Assembly (NCBI GenBank): GCA_963558655.1
Contig: CAUWHJ010000002.1
Span: 104,926 to 168,925, forward strand
Direction: 5' to 3'
Origin: UMGS1590 sp963558655
GTDB taxonomy: Bacteria > Bacillota > Peptococcia > Peptococcales > Peptococcaceae
DNA: 64,000 bases
A model generated the notes under the pieces. It had not been told where the DNA came from. It did not search any database and saw only the letters and a list, made by a program, of their open reading frames with translations. Shown piece by piece: positions 17,410 through 26,547 of this stretch. The translations under genes and the position numbers were made by a program. Numbering within the stretch: the stretch's first letter is position 1; each line of letters starts with the position of its first letter.

Positions 17410-17900
17410 ACATCCTCCTCTTCAATGTAGTAACTCTGGATGATTTCTTTGACCTTATCACGAGTAACATGACCGTAAACCTGGCCATCAATCGAAATAA
17501 CCGGTGCCAGACTGCAAGCGCCGAGGCAATGAACCTGCTCAAGCGTAAACATACCATCGTCTGTCATCTGACCAATTTCCACACCCAGTTCTTCCTTAAC
17601 CACATCAAGAATACGTTCTCCGCCTTTAACAAAGCAGGCTGTTCCCATACATACGGAAATAGTATGACGACCTCTTGGCTTCATTGTGAAGAAAGAATAG
17701 AAGGTAACGACACCATAGACTTTTGCGGCAGGCACGCCGGTTTTTTCAGCAACGTAAAGTTGCACTTCTTTTGGCAGATAACCAAATAAACCTTGAGCGC
17801 GATGGAGAATCATAATCAAATGACTTGGCTTATCCTCAAAGGATTCAATGTAGGCATCAAGCTCATTTAATTTGTTTCTGTCTAACATTTCGTAATTCAT
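17406..17900 (-). CDS. hydC: NuoE-like hydrogenase subunit HydC
   Basis: 164 residues, the standard NuoE length. Helical N-terminus (about 1-75, LIMILHRAQGLFGYLP) and a thioredoxin fold with [2Fe-2S] ligands in CMGTACFVKGG and CLGACSLAPV. It is the small diaphorase subunit of the hydrogenase and the first gene of its operon. AGGGG precedes the ATG. Confidence 0.94.
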   Translation of the reverse strand: MNYEMLDRNKLNELDAYIESFEDKPSHLIMILHRAQGLFGYLPKEVQLYVAEKTGVPAAKVYGVVTFYSFFTMKPRGRHTISVCMGTACFVKGGERILDVVKEELGVEIGQMTDDGMFTLEQVHCLGACSLAPVISIDGQVYGHVTRDKVKEIIQSYYIEEEDV

Positions 17901-17934
17901 TGTAACACCCCTTAAATGTGTGCAATTCGAGTCA

Positions 17935-17952
17935 CTGTTCTATCGATAACAG
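17935..17952. promoter_or_regulatory. dyad in the hydC leader, possible Rex site
   Basis: CTGTT-N8-AACAG inverted repeat 35 bases before the hydC start codon. It resembles the TGTTA-containing sites of Rex, the NADH/NAD sensor that controls fermentation and hydrogenase genes in Clostridia, but the match is loose. Confidence 0.3.
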
Positions 17953-17988
17953 TCGTTTTAACTCTAGCTTCTAAACATCTTACTTTGT

Positions 17989-18017
17989 ATTATACAATAC
18001 AGCCAAAATTTTCGGAA
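17989..18017 (-). promoter_or_regulatory. possible promoter of the hydCBA operon
   Basis: A consensus minus-strand TATAAT lies at 17989-17994; 17 bases upstream TTCCGA (18012-18017) is a poor -35. The AT-rich region 18018-18114 between here and hydF holds no convincing terminator. Confidence 0.45.
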
Positions 18018-18114
18018 CATTTTTATTTTCGGTATTTTTTAGAAGATTTTATTGAATCTTTTCGTTTTTTCTAATACAATAGTTGGTTACTATGATTAGT
18101 CGTAAAATACTTAA

Positions 18115-19305
18115 CTAATACACAATAGCATCTAAAATTCCATTAAGGTAGGCAATGACAATGCCATAATTGCTGATTGGCACATGATATTTTTTTGCCT
18201 TTGTGATACGATTTTGCACCAGTTTACGATTAACCATACAAGCCCCACACTGAATGATGAGATCATAGGAAGAAAGATCCTCCGGAAAATCTGCGCCAGC
18301 AACCATCTCAATGGTGATGCCATCACCGACACGCTTCTTTAGCAGGCGTGGAATTTTTACACGCCCTATATCTTCTTCCAACGGCGCATGGCTGCATAGT
18401 TCTGCAATAAGGATATGAGCATCAGCCGGCAATGCTGCAATGGCTTTTGCACCTTCTATATAGGTTGGCAAGTCGCCTTTCAGCCCTGCAAAAAGAACAG
18501 AAAAAGAGGTGAGCCGCGATGCTTCTGGTTTGTGTTCATGCACATACGCAAAAACCTGCGAGTCTGTAATGATGAGCGCTGGTGGTTCTTTGAGCGCCGC
18601 CAACGCATCTTCTAAATGGTCCGGCGTTACCGAGAATATCATGCAGCGTTTATCCAAAAGTTCTCGAATGGTCTGCACTTGCGGCAGAATGAGACGTCCT
18701 TTGGGCGCCTGAATGTCCTGTGGCATCACCAGCAGCACAACATCACCATCGCTAACCAGCCCATGCGTGATTTCCGGTTCTTCTTTGTGGGGATTGACGG
18801 CTGCCAGTTTGTAGCGCAACGCCACCATATCGTCCGGTTTGGTAATATCTACACATAACACATCGTCATCCACCAATTCAGAAATGGTTTTTAGCCATGC
18901 TTCGTCCGGTGTTCTGAGGTCGCATTTACTAACAACGGCAACTATGGGTGTTTGCTGTTCCTTAAAGCGTGCTACCCACGTGGTTTCTTCTGTCAAATCT
19001 TGTGCATCAAAAACAATCACAGCTATGTCTGTTTTATCGGAGGCTTGTGCAGTGCGTTCCATCCGCAACGCACCAAGATCAGAAGACTGGTCATCAAAAC
19101 CTGCTGTATCCAAGAGCGTGCATGGGCCAAGCCCATGCAGCTCTATGTTCTTTTGTACAACATCGGTTGTTGTTCCCGCTACCGGCGATACAATGGTCAC
19201 GTCCTGTGCCGTAAACGCATTGATGAGGGTAGATTTGCCACTGTTACAGCGACCAAAAAAGCCAATATGCAAGCGATTGGCAGTCGGTGTATCTTGCAGA
19301 CTCAT
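18115..19305 (-). CDS. hydF: [FeFe]-hydrogenase maturation GTPase HydF
   Basis: 396 residues. GTPase domain: GRCNSGKST P-loop (~17-25), SPVAGTTTD switch, LDTAGFDD G3 and SKCD G4. The C-terminal scaffold has IIQCGACMVNRK, with the FeS-ligand cysteines. HydF carries the 2Fe subcluster built by HydE and HydG and delivers it to HydA. The ATG at 19305 has AGGAGG eight bases upstream; the ATG at 19311 is too near that site. It lies 15 bases after hydG in the TM1266-hydE-hydG-hydF operon. Confidence 0.95.
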   Translation of the reverse strand: MSLQDTPTANRLHIGFFGRCNSGKSTLINAFTAQDVTIVSPVAGTTTDVVQKNIELHGLGPCTLLDTAGFDDQSSDLGALRMERTAQASDKTDIAVIVFDAQDLTEETTWVARFKEQQTPIVAVVSKCDLRTPDEAWLKTISELVDDDVLCVDITKPDDMVALRYKLAAVNPHKEEPEITHGLVSDGDVVLLVMPQDIQAPKGRLILPQVQTIRELLDKRCMIFSVTPDHLEDALAALKEPPALIITDSQVFAYVHEHKPEASRLTSFSVLFAGLKGDLPTYIEGAKAIAALPADAHILIAELCSHAPLEEDIGRVKIPRLLKKRVGDGITIEMVAGADFPEDLSSYDLIIQCGACMVNRKLVQNRITKAKKYHVPISNYGIVIAYLNGILDAIVY

Positions 19306-19320
19306 GACCATCTCCTCCTC

Positions 19321-20739
19321 TTAGAAGCGGAAGTCGCGTTCACCGTGTTCCATTTGCGCCAAATATTCTTCTGTCTTTTGACGAACATTATCGCGAGGAA
19401 TTTGTTTCAGCTGTTCCTGAATAACTTTTTCACCAATAGCACGTGTTTCTGGAGAAGCATAATCCAAAAGGAATTCTTGCAGTGTCAAAAGAGCATTTGG
19501 ATGGCAGCAGTTTTGAATTTCCCCTGCTTTGCACAAACTCATGAAGCGATCACCAGTACGCCCTGCACGATAGCAAGCTGTGCAGAAACTTGGAATGTAG
19601 CCCATACCCATCAGCCATTGAACCACTTCATCTAACGTGCGGTTGTCGCTGACATCAAACTGTGCAGAGTTTTCGTCTTCTGGTTCTGGTTCGGCATAAC
19701 CGCCAACGCTGGTGCGGGAAGCACCACTGATCTGGCTGATACCAACGTGCAGCGCACGCGCACGCACTTCCTGATTTTCACGCGTAGAGATAATCATGCC
19801 CGTGTAAGGAACGGCAATACGGATGCAAGCAATAATTTTAATAAAGGTATCGTCATCAATACCATTATCAAATTCATCTGGATCAATATCGTCGGCGTGT
19901 TTCACACGAGGTACGCTGATGGTATGTGGTCCAACGCCATGAACAGCTTCCAAATGTTCGGCGTGCATCAACAGCCCTGCAAATTCGTAGCGATAAAGTT
20001 CCAAGCCAAACAATACACCCAGACCTACATCGTCAATGCCGCCTTCCATCGCACGGTCCATAGCTTCTGTATGCCAAGCGTAGTTGTGCTTTGGTCCGGT
20101 TGGATGAAGCTGTTCATAACTTTCTTTATGATAGGTTTCCTGGAAAAGAATATAGGTGCCAATGCCAGCTTCCTTGAGCATACGATATTCTTCTACCGTT
20201 GTTGCTGCAATATTAACATTCACACGACGAATCACCCCATTGTCATGGGTAGAATTGTAAATGGTGTGGATACATTCAAGAATGTATTCGATTGGGTTGT
20301 TAACAGGGTCCTCGCCAGCTTCAATAGCCAAACGCTTGTGCCCCATGTCCTCCAATGCGCGCACCTCGGCAGCCACTTCTTCCTGCGTTAATTTCTTACG
20401 CGCAATATGCTTGTTCTTTGCATGATATGGGCAATACACACAACCGTTGACACAGTAGTTGGACAGATACAATGGCGCAAACATCACAATACGGTCACCA
20501 TAGAAATCCTTCTTAATCTGTTCAGCCAGCGCCATAATTTCCTTATTCTTTTCTGGATCATCGCAAGCCAACAGCACAGAGGCTTCGCGGTGCGTCAAAC
20601 CTTTACGCAGTTTGGCTTTTTCCAAAATTTGATCCACCAGTGCCAAATCATCCTTATGAGCATCTGCATAGGCTAAAGTTTCAAGGATCTCTTCATGATT
20701 AATAAATTCTTCTGCCTTCAACGATTTTGGATTATACAT
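19321..20739 (-). CDS. hydG: HydG, tyrosine lyase of H-cluster assembly
   Basis: 472 residues. Radical-SAM motif YCVNGCVYCPYH (~94-105) and a C-terminal auxiliary-cluster motif CTACYRAGRTGDRF...C (~389), both hallmarks of HydG rather than ThiH. It cleaves tyrosine to CO and cyanide and makes an Fe(CO)2CN unit for the H-cluster. GAGGAG precedes the ATG. It shares an operon with hydE upstream and hydF downstream. Confidence 0.96.
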   Translation of the reverse strand: MYNPKSLKAEEFINHEEILETLAYADAHKDDLALVDQILEKAKLRKGLTHREASVLLACDDPEKNKEIMALAEQIKKDFYGDRIVMFAPLYLSNYCVNGCVYCPYHAKNKHIARKKLTQEEVAAEVRALEDMGHKRLAIEAGEDPVNNPIEYILECIHTIYNSTHDNGVIRRVNVNIAATTVEEYRMLKEAGIGTYILFQETYHKESYEQLHPTGPKHNYAWHTEAMDRAMEGGIDDVGLGVLFGLELYRYEFAGLLMHAEHLEAVHGVGPHTISVPRVKHADDIDPDEFDNGIDDDTFIKIIACIRIAVPYTGMIISTRENQEVRARALHVGISQISGASRTSVGGYAEPEPEDENSAQFDVSDNRTLDEVVQWLMGMGYIPSFCTACYRAGRTGDRFMSLCKAGEIQNCCHPNALLTLQEFLLDYASPETRAIGEKVIQEQLKQIPRDNVRQKTEEYLAQMEHGERDFRF

Positions 20740-20784
20740 AAAAATTACTCCTCTCTTCTGGGGCAGCCCTCACAGGCTTACCCA

Positions 20785-21837
20785 TTAGATCTTATAGTCT
20801 CCTCTGTCCACAACCGCTTCATAACCAATACAATGAAGCCATTCGGACAATGCCGCCACATTTTCAGCGGCTTCTCCATCTAACGTCGCCTTGTTATCAT
20901 ACAAAGAATACTTCTTCCGCACTGAAAGTGGTGAAAGGTTTGGCATAAGCACATTCGCGCCCGCTTTAAGACCAGCTTCGCGTCCTCCAGGATCCAGCGT
21001 GGCCAACGCCGTAGTGGCCGGCAACAACACATGTGGCAACATCAAACGCACCACCGCCAGCAGCCAAAGTGTATCCTCCAGCGTACCAGCTGGTTTCTCA
21101 GCAAACGGCGTGTGCTGTGCCGGAATAAACGGCCCTAAGCCAACCATCTGCGGATCAAGCGCTTGCATATAGCGAAGATCATTCAAAAGATGTGCCCAAG
21201 TTTGGCCGGGAGAACCAACCATAATGCCACATCCCGTTTGATAACCAATCTCTTTCAAATCGCGCAAACACTGCAAACGATGCGCCAAACTCATATCTTT
21301 CGGATGCAACATTCGATAATGTTCATCTGTCGCCGTCTCATGACGCAGCAAATAACGCCGTGCGCCCGCTTCATAGAGACGTTCATAACTTTCTCTGGAA
21401 CGCTCCCCCAAAGAAAGCGTCAGCGCACAATCCGGAAAGCGTTTGCTCAATGTGCCAACCCAATCCACCAAAACATCATCAGTGAAAAAGCCATCTTCGC
21501 CACCTTGCAACACAAACGTACGGAAACCAAGCGCATAGCCATGCTCACAACATGCCATCAAATCATCGAAATCAAGGTGATAACGCACCGCCTGATCGTT
21601 ACTGCGACGAATACCACAATAGCGACAATCGTTTTTGCAAATATTGGAAATCTCAATGAGACCACGCAAATACACCTGATTGCCATACACCTCTCTGCGT
21701 ACAGCATCAGCCTGAGCATAGAGATAAGCATCACTTTCAGCGGTTCGCTCCTTGTAAAGCATATATAACGCTTCATCGTCCAAAGTGCGCTCGGCACGCA
21801 AAGTGTCAATCAACTTCTTCATAACTGTATGATTCAT
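20785..21837 (-). CDS. hydE: HydE, radical-SAM H-cluster maturase
   Basis: 350 residues, typical HydE length. Radical-SAM motif ICKNDCRYCGIR (~64-75), the LQGGED glycine-rich block (~110) and the ALATLDPGGRE and GANVLMPNLSP segments found in HydE/BioB relatives. It works with HydG on the dithiolate/2Fe unit. It begins 6 bases after the regulator gene, so translation is probably coupled. The ribosome binding site is weak; a second in-frame ATG at 21822 is possible. Confidence 0.94.
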   Translation of the reverse strand: MNHTVMKKLIDTLRAERTLDDEALYMLYKERTAESDAYLYAQADAVRREVYGNQVYLRGLIEISNICKNDCRYCGIRRSNDQAVRYHLDFDDLMACCEHGYALGFRTFVLQGGEDGFFTDDVLVDWVGTLSKRFPDCALTLSLGERSRESYERLYEAGARRYLLRHETATDEHYRMLHPKDMSLAHRLQCLRDLKEIGYQTGCGIMVGSPGQTWAHLLNDLRYMQALDPQMVGLGPFIPAQHTPFAEKPAGTLEDTLWLLAVVRLMLPHVLLPATTALATLDPGGREAGLKAGANVLMPNLSPLSVRKKYSLYDNKATLDGEAAENVAALSEWLHCIGYEAVVDRGDYKI

Positions 21838-21843
21838 ATAATC

Positions 21844-22089
21844 TTAAACCTGAGAATAGCAAGCCTTCGCATTGATACCATCAAGACTACCAATTTTTCC
21901 AGTCAAGCTATTGATCTCATCTTGCGGTGCATCCACCACCAGACAAATAATATTCATCTTCTTCTGACGGTATGGAATCCCCATACGCCCCACAATGTAA
22001 TCGCGAAAATCATGCAAAATCGCATTCAAAACTTCCGTATCAGCGGATTGATCGACAATAATGCCCAAGGTTGCAACTCTTGTTTCCAT
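21844..22089 (-). CDS. TM1266-type iron-only hydrogenase system regulator
   Basis: 81 residues with an ACT-like/ferredoxin-like fold: METRVATLGIIVDQ opening and MNIICLVVDAPQDEINSLTGKIG. This small family is found almost only next to hydE/hydG/hydF and is annotated as a putative regulator of the system. The ATG at 22089 has AAGGAGG in front; the ATG at 22107 lies upstream of that site. It heads the maturase operon. Confidence 0.88.
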   Translation of the reverse strand: METRVATLGIIVDQSADTEVLNAILHDFRDYIVGRMGIPYRQKKMNIICLVVDAPQDEINSLTGKIGSLDGINAKACYSQV

Positions 22090-22151
22090 ATTGTGTCCTC
22101 CTTTCAATAATTCAAAACATCTATTAAATTTTGAAACTTATAGACAATTTT

Positions 22152-22181
22152 ATTGTATCATTTAGCCAAATGATTGTACAA
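22152..22181 (-). promoter_or_regulatory. probable promoter of the maturase operon
   Basis: Minus-strand TTGTAC (22176-22181), 18-base spacer, TACAAT (22152-22157), about 60 bases upstream of the TM1266-like gene. Positions 22182-22330 show nothing else recognisable. Confidence 0.5.
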
Positions 22182-22330
22182 ACAAGATTTTTTATACTAT
22201 AACATTGGTGCTGATACAAAACATTTCATTTTTACCACCTTTTATTCGCACGGCCACTCTTGAAAAGTAAGCAAACGAGCACAACCTTCATCAAATATAA
22301 GATTCAGTTTCTACATATATTCCAGATATA

Positions 22331-22364
22331 AAAAGAGCGTAGCAGTCATTTGCTACGCTCTTTT
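22331..22364. terminator. terminator after the arylsulfotransferase-like gene
   Basis: Perfect 14-bp stem AAAAGAGCGTAGCA / TGCTACGCTCTTTT with a six-base loop, bracketed by A and T runs and so active both ways. It ends the gene at 22394. Confidence 0.9.
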
Positions 22365-22393
22365 GTTGATTCATTGGTTGTTTTACCTATCAA

Positions 22394-23818
22394 TCAGAAC
22401 TGATCATCGGTAACACAGGCATCCATTTTGCCTTCATAACCCCAAGTACCTTCAATAGTAACGATGTTATCAAGGTGAGCATCTGCAGCACCCGGTACAC
22501 GGAAGTTGTAGTTGTTGAGACGTTCAACAGGAACTTCGGTAGGGGTTGGAACTTGTGGCACATAGTCGTATGGATAACGATATGCGCGGTAGATACGTGG
22601 AGAATCCATTTCGAATGGTGAAATAAATTCCCAAACCACTTCTTTATCAGGGGTGACTTCAAGCAGTCTGCAACCACAACCTTCCGTGATGAGGGTATTG
22701 CCATTAGGCAGTCTTTGTGCAGAGCTGATGAGTGGGCTGTAGAACTGGCTCTTAGCAACGATGGAGGACATACTCAACCATTGTGCTGCGGTGAATTCCC
22801 AAACGAGTTCAAGCGTTACAGGGTTAATTTCCAGGATTCTGGAATGATCGCGCAAATCAGTTTTGGTACCGTCTTTGCTGGTGCGTCCCGGATAGCCATA
22901 ACCTGCCCAACCGCCGTTGTCGAAGATGAGAATATTGCCTTCACCTGGCAGTCCTTTTGGAATCATATGGCAGTGGTGCTGTCCAATGATTTGACGAATC
23001 TTACGCAGTTCTTTTGTCTTGGTGAAGTCTGGACCAATCTGCCATATGATTTTACCAGTCTTTTTGTCGGTGATACCCATAATATTGGATTCACGTGCAT
23101 CCCAGATGATGTTGTCTGGATGGAAGCGTTCATCGCCTTCATCATACCATTTATTTGGTCCCAAAACGCTCATGGAGTTGATGTGCATCCAGTCACATTG
23201 ACCTTCGCCGTTGGTATGATAGTTAGGGTTGCGGAAAAGAACGGTTTTTGCCTGTTCATCGAAATCAAGTTCACGGAAATGTTCGTTGATGTTCCATTTC
23301 CAAACGATGTTACCTTCCCAGTCTACTTCAATAAAGCAGTCATCCAGCAAGCGTTTATCAGAGATGCGTTTGTTATAAAGGTCTTCATGGCAAAGAATAA
23401 GAGTGTTGCCACTATGTGTCTGACATTCCATACCTGGTACATAGTAACCAACTGGATTGCCTTCGCGCTGATAATCATGGTGCTGGCGAGCGAGCCAATA
23501 TTCTTTGTCACCATCTTTGCAGAGTTCTTTTTTGTTGAAAGACCAAACAACATTGCCGTCCCAGTCAACTTCTGTCAGGTCAGACATATCCTGATAACCA
23601 TATTCTGCATCGCGACGGCCCAAGCTACCCATGCAGTAGCCGCCTTTCAAGAGTTTGTTAGGAAAACCCTGGAAGTCTTTCCAAACTTTGATGACGTTAC
23701 CGTTCATATCAATAAGAATAGCACCAATCCCAGATGCTGGCAAAAGCGTGTAACCGCTCCATGCTTTTTCTGGATCATAAATCGTCGTACCGGTAGGATA
23801 AACACTTGGTGTGCCCAT
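22394..23818 (-). CDS. arylsulfotransferase (ASST)-family beta-propeller protein, no signal peptide
   Basis: 474 residues of repeated propeller blades (DWDGNVVWSFN, DWEGNIVWKWN, TGKIIWQIGP, TLELVWEF, DKEVVWEF), matching the arylsulfotransferase family that moves sulfate from one phenol ester to another through a histidine. Histidines sit in RQHHDYQ, CDWMHINS and GQHHCHMIP; the last two resemble active-site blocks. Characterised ASSTs are exported, but this one has no signal peptide, so it should be cytoplasmic. AAGGAGG precedes the ATG. It stands next to a Crp/Fnr regulator and a DASS transporter, suggesting a sulfo-compound or carboxylate uptake module. Specific activity is uncertain. Confidence 0.82.
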   Translation of the reverse strand: MGTPSVYPTGTTIYDPEKAWSGYTLLPASGIGAILIDMNGNVIKVWKDFQGFPNKLLKGGYCMGSLGRRDAEYGYQDMSDLTEVDWDGNVVWSFNKKELCKDGDKEYWLARQHHDYQREGNPVGYYVPGMECQTHSGNTLILCHEDLYNKRISDKRLLDDCFIEVDWEGNIVWKWNINEHFRELDFDEQAKTVLFRNPNYHTNGEGQCDWMHINSMSVLGPNKWYDEGDERFHPDNIIWDARESNIMGITDKKTGKIIWQIGPDFTKTKELRKIRQIIGQHHCHMIPKGLPGEGNILIFDNGGWAGYGYPGRTSKDGTKTDLRDHSRILEINPVTLELVWEFTAAQWLSMSSIVAKSQFYSPLISSAQRLPNGNTLITEGCGCRLLEVTPDKEVVWEFISPFEMDSPRIYRAYRYPYDYVPQVPTPTEVPVERLNNYNFRVPGAADAHLDNIVTIEGTWGYEGKMDACVTDDQF

Positions 23819-23950
23819 AACAAATTCCTCCTTAAAAATAAATAAATTGATGTGATAAGCACTTTTGATACTTAGAGTATACCATTACGTTTTGAGCAAC
23901 TCTAATAGCCTATGTTAATCCTCCAAAATATTTTGACGTTTTCGTTTTCC

Positions 23951-24625
23951 TTAATGGTATTCCAAACGTTCTCCTTTAGCATACGCTTCAAGCTGAGGTA
24001 CATCAATAATATACAACCCATCTTCACGCCGCTCCAAAGTTTCCATTTCCTTTAACGCCTTAATAATACGTGCCACAGTTACTTTATGAACACCAAGGAA
24101 ACCTGCTAATTCCACATTTTTAACACCTACCAATCGACAACTGTTATCCTGATTTGGCAAAGAATATTCCAGCAGCAACTGACACAATCGATTGGCCACG
24201 CTATGTTCTTGATGGGATTGGTAATTACACAACAAAAGGGTGTATTCATCCAAAATGGTGTCCAATAAGTGCATGAGCAAAACAGGATCTGATTGCACAT
24301 AATCATAAAAAGTTTCTTTTGGCACCATATAACCTTCACAGTCTGCCATCGCCACAAAATCGGTTGATGAGGTGCGACCTATGTGTGTACAGGACGAATG
24401 GTTACCGAAAATGCAAAACACACCAACCAGACACGAAGCCAGATCATCGCTTGCGCTTTTAACGCTGTAAATCACTTCGTCACCTTTCGCCGTTGTCATA
24501 ATGCGATAAAAATAACCACTCGTCAGATAGTATAAATACTCAACAGGCTCTCCCTGCTTGATAAAAACCGTTCCCTTTTTGATTTTTCGAAAATGAACAC
24601 CAGGCATTTCAAGCAAATTCTTCAT
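23951..24625 (-). CDS. Crp/Fnr-family transcriptional regulator
   Basis: 224 residues: N-terminal cyclic-nucleotide-like beta-roll (IKQGEPVEYLYYLTSGYFY) and a C-terminal winged helix with recognition region VELAGFLGVHKVTVARIIKAL. Four cysteines (in SCLVGVFC, SSCTH and DCEG) lie in the sensor domain, but not in the N-terminal Fnr pattern, so an FeS or haem sensor is not established. It is divergent from the DASS gene; a perfect dyad TTAACATGTGTTAA in between is its likely target. Confidence 0.9.
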   Translation of the reverse strand: MKNLLEMPGVHFRKIKKGTVFIKQGEPVEYLYYLTSGYFYRIMTTAKGDEVIYSVKSASDDLASCLVGVFCIFGNHSSCTHIGRTSSTDFVAMADCEGYMVPKETFYDYVQSDPVLLMHLLDTILDEYTLLLCNYQSHQEHSVANRLCQLLLEYSLPNQDNSCRLVGVKNVELAGFLGVHKVTVARIIKALKEMETLERREDGLYIIDVPQLEAYAKGERLEYH

Positions 24626-24782
24626 AAATAGCGCCCTCCCTCATTTTGGACACATACTTAACGGAAAAGTGAAAAACTTAGTTGTTATTTTTTATATATT
24701 AACATATTTTTCACCAATAATCTGCATTTTCCAACCAACAAAATCATCATAAATTCAAAAATTTTTCAAAACGTTCTATTTA

Positions 24783-24824
24783 TTAACATGTGTTAATGAA
24801 TATTATCAAAAACAGGCATAAAAT
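24783..24824 (+). promoter_or_regulatory. Crp/Fnr-type site and promoter of the DASS gene
   Basis: TTAACA-TG-TGTTAA at 24783-24796 is a complete Crp/Fnr-type dyad. A TAAAAT -10 lies at 24819-24824, giving a start near 24831, so the dyad is centred at -41.5, the classic class II activation position. No good -35 is present, as expected for an activated promoter. Half-sites (TTAACA) also occur upstream of the regulator (near 24702) and of the ASST gene (near 23912). Confidence 0.7.
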
Positions 24825-24881
24825 AAATTTATCCAAAGTGACTTGGACGAACTTATTCACTAATAAAAATGAGGTGGTATT

Positions 24882-26384
24882 ATGAGTACGGAAACAAAAA
24901 AAGTTCCAAAAACAAGTCCATGGTATTGGTTCCACGTTGTTGTCGGTTTGCTAATTATGATTGGATTCCCACAATTAGGACCGTTTGAACCAATCACCGA
25001 AACTGGGATGTGGGTAGCAGGTATTCTGATCGGCATGGTTTATCTGTGGTCCGCCCTCGACAGCATTTGGCCTAGTATTTTAGGTTTGCTGTTATTTGCA
25101 CTGTATTCTGGTTATCTTGGCGAAGATGTTACTGGTTATGCTGCCGTTAAAGCGGTATTCTTAAACGCTCTTGGTAGTGATACAGTCATCACTGTACTGC
25201 TCGGCATGGTGCTCTTCGGCGCTGTTGAATATGTTGGCTGCACCAAATATCTCGCTCGTTTCTTTTTGACCAGAAAGATTATCACCGGTCGTCCTTATAT
25301 TTTCTTATTTATCGTTTTCTTTTGCTCATACTTTATTTCCGGGTTCACACTCGCTGTAGCATCATTACTCATCCTTTGGCCACTGATGTATGAATCCATG
25401 AAAGAATTCGGGTATGATCGCCATGATAAGGTTTTCTGGATTTCTGTTTTTGGTATTTACCTGGCAGCCACCCTTGGTCAACCAATGTTCCCATTCAAAG
25501 GTGCTGCTCTCGTTGTTACCGGTGCTTTCACGAAGGCTACTGGCGTTGCTGTCAATTACCCAGCTTATATTGCCTATAACCTGATTATGTCGGTTCTCCT
25601 CATGGTGCTCTTCTTGATCTTTGTAAAGTTTGTTCTTCGTCCTGACGTTAGCAAAATGAAAAACGTTACACCAGAGCAATTCAACAAGAACCCATTGCCT
25701 CCAATGAATCTACAGCAGAAAGCCATGCTTTTAACTTGCGTACTTTTCATTATTGTTTTGCTTGCACCAAGTTTCATGCCTGCAGAATGGGGTCTTACAA
25801 AAGTTCTGAACGCTTATGGTACCAACGGTGTGCTTTCCATGTGCATCATTATTCTCATGATTCTTCGCTTCGAAGGAAAACCAATGTTGCCATTTAAAGC
25901 TGTTGCAAAAGGTTCTGTATCTTGGGACATTATCTTCCTTGTTGCCGCTGCTGTTTATGTCTGTGATGCTGTTGCCACTGAACAAACAGGGCTGAAAGAG
26001 TTCATCGTTCAAATGCTAACCCCTCTCCTTGGCAACAAACCAGACCTTGTCTTCGTTGGTATCTTGTTGCTCTTCGCTCTGGTTACCACGAACTTTGCCA
26101 ATAACGCTGGTATGGCAACCATCATCATCCCTATCGCCCTGGCTTTCCAGGATATGTATCCAGATGTCCCTATGATGGCTGTCTGCATGAGCATTGGTAT
26201 GATGGTATTCGTTGCTCTGGTAACACCAGCCGCTTCTCCATACTGCGCTATGCTCCATGCCCAGAAGGATAAAATCACCTTCAAACAGATCGAAATCTGT
26301 GCGCTGCCAATGTGCTTAATTGCTTGGCTTGTATACACCTTCCTTGGTTATCCACTCTCTACCATCCTCTTCGGTGGTATGTAA
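24882..26384 (+). CDS. DASS/SLC13-family anion:sodium symporter
   Basis: 500 residues with about 12 membrane helices. It shows the family's re-entrant motifs: a VASLLILWPLM half and a TTNFANNAGMATIIIPIALA half, the latter carrying the substrate/sodium signature region, and VTPAASPYCAM. The family imports dicarboxylates, sulfate or sulfonate-like anions. Its divergent Crp/Fnr regulator and the ASST-like protein point to the same pathway. GAGGTGG precedes the ATG. Which anion it carries cannot be told from the sequence. Confidence 0.92.
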   Translation: MSTETKKVPKTSPWYWFHVVVGLLIMIGFPQLGPFEPITETGMWVAGILIGMVYLWSALDSIWPSILGLLLFALYSGYLGEDVTGYAAVKAVFLNALGSDTVITVLLGMVLFGAVEYVGCTKYLARFFLTRKIITGRPYIFLFIVFFCSYFISGFTLAVASLLILWPLMYESMKEFGYDRHDKVFWISVFGIYLAATLGQPMFPFKGAALVVTGAFTKATGVAVNYPAYIAYNLIMSVLLMVLFLIFVKFVLRPDVSKMKNVTPEQFNKNPLPPMNLQQKAMLLTCVLFIIVLLAPSFMPAEWGLTKVLNAYGTNGVLSMCIIILMILRFEGKPMLPFKAVAKGSVSWDIIFLVAAAVYVCDAVATEQTGLKEFIVQMLTPLLGNKPDLVFVGILLLFALVTTNFANNAGMATIIIPIALAFQDMYPDVPMMAVCMSIGMMVFVALVTPAASPYCAMLHAQKDKITFKQIEICALPMCLIAWLVYTFLGYPLSTILFGGM

Positions 26385-26405
26385 TAGACTATTACTTATG
26401 AACGC

Positions 26406-26459
26406 AAAAAAACGCCAGCGTATCGCTCCCAAACACAGGGTGCCACGCTGGCGTTTTTA
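26406..26459 (+). terminator. terminator after the DASS gene
   Basis: AACGCCAGCG (26411-26420) pairs with CGCTGGCGTT (26446-26455), with a CCC/GGG inner stem in the loop, followed by TTTTTAT. Confidence 0.85.
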
Positions 26460-26497
26460 TATTCGTCTTATTGGATATTGAAATGTATGCCATACGA

Positions 26498-26542
26498 AAA
26501 GGCCCTTCCGCAAGAGTGACTTACGAAGGGCCTTTGTTTTTA
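26498..26542. terminator. terminator after the zinc-ribbon protein gene
   Basis: AAAGGCCCTTCCG at 26498 pairs with CGAAGGGCCTTTG at 26524-26536, with A/T runs on both sides. It lies between convergent genes and lies just past the stop at 26548. Confidence 0.8.
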
Positions 26543-26547
26543 GGTTG

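Noticed and set aside
17953..18114. Terminator between hydF and the hydC promoter
   Set aside because: Only weak AT-rich pairing is present, with no stable stem followed by T, so I do not annotate one.
22715..23845. 376-codon plus-strand open frame
   Set aside because: Shadow of the ASST-family gene, without its own ribosome site or domain.
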